Source: an uncultured Collinsella sp. (GTDB lineage Bacteria > Actinomycetota > Coriobacteriia > Coriobacteriales > Coriobacteriaceae). From it: a stretch of 9,476 bases of DNA. The notes below the pieces were generated by a model. The model ran no database searches. It saw only the letters and a list, made by a program, of their open reading frames with translations, and was not told where the DNA came from. The stretch covers positions 1 through 9,476 of the forward strand of contig CATYZI010000053.1 in assembly GCA_958415625.1 (NCBI GenBank), written 5' to 3'. This document shows, one piece after another, positions 5,931 through 9,476 of this stretch. Made by a program: the position numbers and the translations under genes. Numbering within the stretch: position 1 is the first letter of the stretch; each line of letters opens with the position of its first letter.

Positions 5931-6842
5931 ATGAACAACGGATTGTTTACGTACTTAGCAGCATTGCTATTGTTTGGCTCCAACGGCATCATCGCCGCTG
6001 CCATCGCGCTGCCGAGCTCCGATATCGTACTGTTGCGCACGTTTTTGGGCGCACTCTCGCTTGTCACCATTCTCGCCATCACCCAACGCCATGAGTTGCA
6101 GGCGCCATCTCGCCCCCGCGAAGCCGCAGCCCTCCTCCTCTCGGGAGCCGCGCTGGGCGCCAGCTGGATTTTTCTGTTCCGCGCCTATCAGACGATCGGC
6201 GTTGGTATCTCCTCGCTGCTGTATTACTGCGGCCCCATCATCGTTATGGCCCTCTCCCCGCTCATTTTTGGCGAAAAGCTGACCGGTGGCAAAATCGCCG
6301 GCTTTATCGCCGTTGCTTGCGGTGCTTTTCTCATTGCAGCGCAAGGTCTAGGCGGCAATATGCCCATTGCGGGTATCGCCTGCGGCATCGCCTCGGCATT
6401 TTGCTATGCGCTGATGGTCATCGCCAGCAAGGGTGCGCCTCACATCGAGGGCCTCGAGAACTCCGCACTCCAAGTGAGCGCCGCCTTTGTGACCGCACTG
6501 GTTCTCACACTCGTCACCCAAGGCACTCCCTCGTTCTTCTCCCCTGGCATCGCGGTAAGCATCGATTGGCGCGCCGTCGCTATGCTCGGCGTCGTCAACA
6601 CCGGCATTGGTTGCCTGCTCTACTTTAGCGCCGTCGCCAAGCTGCCCGTCCAGACCGTCGCCGTCGTCGGCTACCTCGAGCCGCTTTCGGCGGTCGTGTT
6701 CTCGGCCGCCCTTTTGGGTGAAGCCATAACACCGGTCCGCCTGATGGGCGCCGCGCTTATCATCGGCGGCGCGATTTTTTGCGAACTCGCCGGCAAACGC
6801 GCAAACGCCAAGGCTGGCATCGTCCAGATAGCACGTGCTTAA
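5931..6842 (+). CDS. EamA/DMT-family transporter (10 helices)
   Basis: This 303-residue inner-membrane protein belongs to the drug/metabolite transporter superfamily, which commonly exports amino acids or other metabolites. Two EamA repeats of five helices are visible. The first has segments near residues 5-25, 31-50, 64-84, 91-112 and 121-139, with PIIVMALSPLIFGEKL at its end. The second has segments near 146-166, 178-197, 213-234, 240-262 and 268-287, with the hallmark EPLSAVVFSAALLGE at 250-264. The tail is short and basic. The start ATG has AGGGG about 10 nt upstream, a rather long gap, but no better in-frame start exists. It is divergent from the LysR gene, which probably controls it. 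kup follows 157 nt later on the same strand and likely has its own promoter. Substrate cannot be assigned. Confidence 0.92.
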   Translation: MNNGLFTYLAALLLFGSNGIIAAAIALPSSDIVLLRTFLGALSLVTILAITQRHELQAPSRPREAAALLLSGAALGASWIFLFRAYQTIGVGISSLLYYCGPIIVMALSPLIFGEKLTGGKIAGFIAVACGAFLIAAQGLGGNMPIAGIACGIASAFCYALMVIASKGAPHIEGLENSALQVSAAFVTALVLTLVTQGTPSFFSPGIAVSIDWRAVAMLGVVNTGIGCLLYFSAVAKLPVQTVAVVGYLEPLSAVVFSAALLGEAITPVRLMGAALIIGGAIFCELAGKRANAKAGIVQIARA

Positions 6843-6876
6843 AAGCCCCTGCTTTGAAATGCTACCTGCGTAGATA

Positions 6877-6900
6877 AATAATCCCCAGCTGAGGATTATT
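6877..6900 (+). terminator. Hairpin between EamA and kup genes
   Basis: AATAATCC (6877-6884) and GGATTATT (6893-6900) form a perfect 8-bp stem around an 8-nt loop that contains the palindrome CAGCTG. It lies 34 nt after the EamA stop. The sequence after it (GTCTAAAATA) has no T-run, so termination would be weak. It could instead be a regulator site for kup. Confidence 0.4.
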
Positions 6901-6938
6901 GTCTAAAATAACCCGATGTGCCAAACTGCTCTTGTATG

Positions 6939-6994
6939 TATAAAGACGGCATAAAGTTTTTTGTCCTAGACAGATAACCGGATGTCTAAGGGAG
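6939..6994 (+). promoter_or_regulatory. kup promoter/leader region with alternative hairpins
   Basis: TATAAA (6939-6944) is a possible -10; no convincing -35 is seen. Downstream, TAGACA (6967-6972) can pair with TGTCTA (6983-6988), which touches the Shine-Dalgarno AAGGGAG (6988-6994). The same GACA can instead pair with TGTC (6962-6965). The two pairings exclude each other. I do not recognise a c-di-AMP (ydaO) riboswitch here. A regulatory role is speculative. Confidence 0.3.
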
Positions 6995-6999
6995 TCCTC

Positions 7000-9228
7000 G
7001 TGGCACACAACAAACTGGAGGCAAACCTCCAAGACCAGCGCGGGCAAGGCGGGCACGGAGCCATCCCCCTCTCCGCTGGCATGCTGCTCGTAACGCTCGG
7101 CGTCGTCTATGGCGACATCGGCACGAGCCCCATGTACACCATGAAATCAATCGTCGCCAACAACGGCGGCATCGGTACCGTCAGCGAGGACATGATCCTG
7201 GGCGCGCTTTCGCTCGTCATCTGGACCATGACGCTCGTGACCACGGTCAAGTACGTGGTAATCGCCATGAAGGCCGACAACCACAACGAAGGCGGCATCT
7301 TCGCCCTGTTCAGCCTCGTACGCAAGGTGGCACCATGGCTGATTCTGCCCGCCATGATCGGCGGCGCGGCGCTGCTCGCCGACGGCATCCTCACCCCCGC
7401 CGTCACGGTCACCACAGCCATCGAGGGTCTGCGCACCATCGAATGGGGCCATGCGCTGCTGGGCGACGGCCAGACCAACGTCATCATCATCACCATCATC
7501 ATTATCTGCGGCCTATTTGCCATGCAGCGCGCCGGCACCTCGTCAATCGGCAAGCTGTTCGGCCCGCTCATGACGCTGTGGTTCCTGTTCCTGGCAGGCG
7601 CCGGTCTGTTCAACATGCTCGGCAACCTGTCCATCTTGCGCGCGCTCAACCCCATCCGCGGCATTATGTTCCTGTTCTCGCCCATCAACCATTCGGGCAT
7701 TATGGTGCTCGGCTTTGTCTTCCTGTCGACAACCGGTGCCGAGGCACTCTACTCGGACATGGGCCACGTGGGCAAGGCAAACATCTATGCATCCTGGCCA
7801 TTTGTTAAGGCGGCCCTTATCCTCAACTATCTGGGTCAGGGAGCTTGGCTACTCGCCAATAACTCCAACCCCCAGATGCTCGCGATGGATATCGTCAACC
7901 CGTTCTATATGATGCTCCCCGAGCCCCTACGCCCCTTTGCCATCGTGCTTTCGGCCGTGGCGGCCATCATCGCCTCACAGGCGCTCATCACCGGCTCGTT
8001 CTCGCTGGTATCCGAGGCAACGCGCCTCAACCTTATGCCGCACCTGCGCATCCACTACCCCAGCGACACCAAGGGCCAGCTCTATATTCCGCTCGTCAAT
8101 AACATCATGTGGGTCGGCTGCATCTTCATCGTGCTGCTGTTCCAAAACTCCGAGCGCATGGAGAGTGCCTACGGCCTCGCCATTACCGTGACCATGCTTA
8201 TGACCACCACGCTTTTGACGAGCTATATCGCCGGCATTCTCAAGCACAAGCTGGGCGCCTGCGTCTTCGCCCTGCTCTTCGGCGCCATTGAGCTGTGCTT
8301 TTTCGCCTCGTGCCTCACCATGTTCTTTGACGGCGGCTATGTGATGATCTTCTTGGCCGCACTGCTGTTTGGCCTTATGTATGTGTGGCGTCGCGGCACC
8401 GCCATCGAGCGCACGCAGACGATTCTGCTGCCCGTCTCCAAGTACATCGACCAGCTCAATCGCCTGCGCAATGACGAGACCTATCCCGTGCTCGCCGACA
8501 ATCTGGTATTTCTCACCAACAGCCCCGACCCGCTCACACTCGACCGCGACGTGCTCTATTCCATCCTGGACAAGCACCCCAAGCGCGCCAAGGCATATTG
8601 GTTCATCAACGTGCACGTTACCGACGAACCCTATACGCACGAGTATTCCGTCGAGACCTTTGGCACGGACTTTTTGTTCCGCGTGCGCCTGGACCTGGGC
8701 TTTAAGGTCAACCAGCGCGTCAACGCCTATCTGCGTCAGATCGTCGGCGACTTGATGGCATCGGGCGAGCTGCCGCCGCAACATCACACCTACTCCATCT
8801 ACGAGACGCGCGGCAACGTAGGTGACTTCCGCTTTTGCATGCTGCGCAAGATGCTTGCCCCCGAAACGGACATCAACCGCAATGACCACCGCGTGATGGC
8901 CATCAAGTACGCCGTCCGCCGCGCCTGCGGAAGCCCGGCACGCTGGTACGGTCTCGAGAACTCGGCCATCATCATTGAGTACGTACCGCTCTTTGCCCGC
9001 ATGCGCCCGGCCGTCAAACTTGTGCGCACCCAGGTGCCGCTCGAGGTTCAGATCGAAGAGGCCGAGGAAATGGAGGTCGACATCTTCTCGGACGACTTGG
9101 TCAACGGCAACGAGGCCGGCAAGAGCATGAACGTCGATCCCACCGAGCTGCTCGAGAGCGTCGCCGATACGCCCGAACAGCAACTCGACGGACTCGAGAG
9201 CACCCAGTTCAACGACGCCAACTTCTAA
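7000..9228 (+). CDS. kup: Kup-family potassium uptake transporter
   Basis: From the GTG at 7000 this encodes 742 residues. AAGGGAG lies 5 nt upstream of that GTG, while the in-frame ATG at 6982 has no ribosome site. Kup proteins take up K+ with protons. Family signatures are GVVYGDIGTSPMYTMKS (34-50), NHNEGGIFALFSLV (94-107), LADGILTPAVTV (126-137), TTGAEALYSDMGH (244-256) and LNYLGQGAWLL (275-285). About 12 membrane segments run from residue 23 to 462. A cytoplasmic domain follows, with the usual Kup pattern (DNLVFLTNSPD near 500, FRVRLDLGFK near 560). The protein is longer than E. coli Kup (622) because of a longer cytoplasmic part ending in about 60 acidic residues (IEEAEEMEVDIF onward). 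It is a single-gene unit ended by a strong hairpin. In many bacteria Kup is controlled by c-di-AMP; nothing here shows that directly. Confidence 0.95.
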   Translation: MAHNKLEANLQDQRGQGGHGAIPLSAGMLLVTLGVVYGDIGTSPMYTMKSIVANNGGIGTVSEDMILGALSLVIWTMTLVTTVKYVVIAMKADNHNEGGIFALFSLVRKVAPWLILPAMIGGAALLADGILTPAVTVTTAIEGLRTIEWGHALLGDGQTNVIIITIIIICGLFAMQRAGTSSIGKLFGPLMTLWFLFLAGAGLFNMLGNLSILRALNPIRGIMFLFSPINHSGIMVLGFVFLSTTGAEALYSDMGHVGKANIYASWPFVKAALILNYLGQGAWLLANNSNPQMLAMDIVNPFYMMLPEPLRPFAIVLSAVAAIIASQALITGSFSLVSEATRLNLMPHLRIHYPSDTKGQLYIPLVNNIMWVGCIFIVLLFQNSERMESAYGLAITVTMLMTTTLLTSYIAGILKHKLGACVFALLFGAIELCFFASCLTMFFDGGYVMIFLAALLFGLMYVWRRGTAIERTQTILLPVSKYIDQLNRLRNDETYPVLADNLVFLTNSPDPLTLDRDVLYSILDKHPKRAKAYWFINVHVTDEPYTHEYSVETFGTDFLFRVRLDLGFKVNQRVNAYLRQIVGDLMASGELPPQHHTYSIYETRGNVGDFRFCMLRKMLAPETDINRNDHRVMAIKYAVRRACGSPARWYGLENSAIIIEYVPLFARMRPAVKLVRTQVPLEVQIEEAEEMEVDIFSDDLVNGNEAGKSMNVDPTELLESVADTPEQQLDGLESTQFNDANF

Positions 9229-9250
9229 CACGCCACCAGCCATTGACGAC

Positions 9251-9286
9251 AACGGCCTCGCATCTCATAAGAGGTGCGAGGCCGTT
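9251..9286 (+). terminator. Intrinsic terminator of kup
   Basis: A 16-bp stem (9251-9266 with 9271-9286, one G-U pair) with an ATAA loop is followed by TTAT after the closing GTT, giving a GTTTTAT tail. It starts 22 nt after the kup stop. The convergent gene ending at 9310 may use the same hairpin, although the minus-strand side (GTTGTCGTC) is less T-rich. Confidence 0.92.
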
Positions 9287-9309
9287 TTATGTCGCAACGG
9301 ACCAGTGAG

Positions 9310-9476
9310 CTACGAACGGCGCGGCTCGGGAACCACGAGCCTATCGGGGCTCGCGCCCTCGGCATCCATCAGGCTCACGTAGCGAATCGACGGATCCCCA
9401 TACATCGCGTAGTAATAATTGGGTAGTGTCGAGAAAGTTGGTGTAGCGTCCGATCCGAAGCGAGTCGGCCCGGCGT
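9310..9476 (-). CDS. Partial unrecognised gene, C-terminal 54 residues
   Basis: An open frame runs on the minus strand from the right window edge to TAG at 9310-9312. It gives 54 residues, including FGSDATPTFSTLPNYYYAMY and YVSLMDAEG, and ends in a Pro/Arg-rich tail (VVPEPRRS). The frame stays open across the whole segment, ends shortly before a terminator and is convergent with kup, all as expected of a real 3' end. The Tyr/aromatic-rich text looks like a folded C-terminal domain rather than a shadow frame. I do not recognise the family. The start lies outside the window. Confidence 0.6.
   Translation of the reverse strand, partial: AGPTRFGSDATPTFSTLPNYYYAMYGDPSIRYVSLMDAEGASPDRLVVPEPRRS

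Noticed and set aside
6982..6999. ATG at 6982 as start of kup
   Set aside because: No Shine-Dalgarno precedes it, whereas AAGGGAG is ideally placed for the GTG at 7000; the ATG overlaps the leader.
6843..6999. c-di-AMP (ydaO) riboswitch upstream of kup
   Set aside because: The gap is short and I do not see the conserved ydaO sequence blocks, only a simple AT-rich hairpin.
7480..7507. Run of CAT/ATC triplets resembling a microsatellite
   Set aside because: It encodes consecutive Ile residues of a Kup membrane helix and is interrupted; codon usage explains it.
7975..9252. 425-codon minus-strand open frame opposite kup
   Set aside because: It mirrors the coding strand of Kup and overlaps the kup stop region; the product is low-complexity Val/Ala/Gly/His text.

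Overview
The window comes from a GC-rich bacterium with tightly packed genes, GTG starts and strong AGGAGG-type ribosome binding sites. The gene content and protein character suggest a gut Coriobacteriia actinobacterium such as Collinsella. This is inferred from general resemblance, not proven. I see no rRNA, tRNA, insertion sequence, phage gene or CRISPR array. It reads as an ordinary chromosomal segment with two or three unusual protein architectures.

Layout from left to right. A minus-strand gene (104-1012) encodes an acidic N-terminus, a MarR-like winged-helix core and a long Arg/Gly (RGG) tail. Its leader holds four small hairpins. Next come a minus-strand 14-helix DHA2-type MFS exporter (1165-2580) and, divergent from it, a short peptide deformylase-family protein (2785-3195, +). 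A perfect 14-bp bidirectional terminator (3211-3246) separates that gene from a convergent minus-strand gene (3271-4791). The latter fuses an XRE-type DNA-binding domain to a complete AlaA-type aminotransferase. An in-frame ATG with its own strong Shine-Dalgarno lies exactly at the domain junction, and upstream of the gene are four copies of GTTCAATT. Then a minus-strand LysR regulator (4955-5812) stands divergent from an EamA/DMT transporter (5931-6842, +), with two LysR-type palindromes between them. A Kup potassium transporter follows (7000-9228, +) with a strong terminator (9251-9286). The window ends in the C-terminus of an unrecognised minus-strand gene (9310-9476).

Functionally the genes are mostly independent single-gene units: exporters, K+ uptake, N-terminal protein processing, and alanine/pyruvate/glutamate metabolism with built-in regulation. 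The best candidate for an undescribed system is the XRE-AlaA fusion together with its operator array and internal start. It could be a self-regulating metabolic enzyme made in two forms. The second candidate is the MarR-RGG protein, which may bind nucleic acid in two modes.
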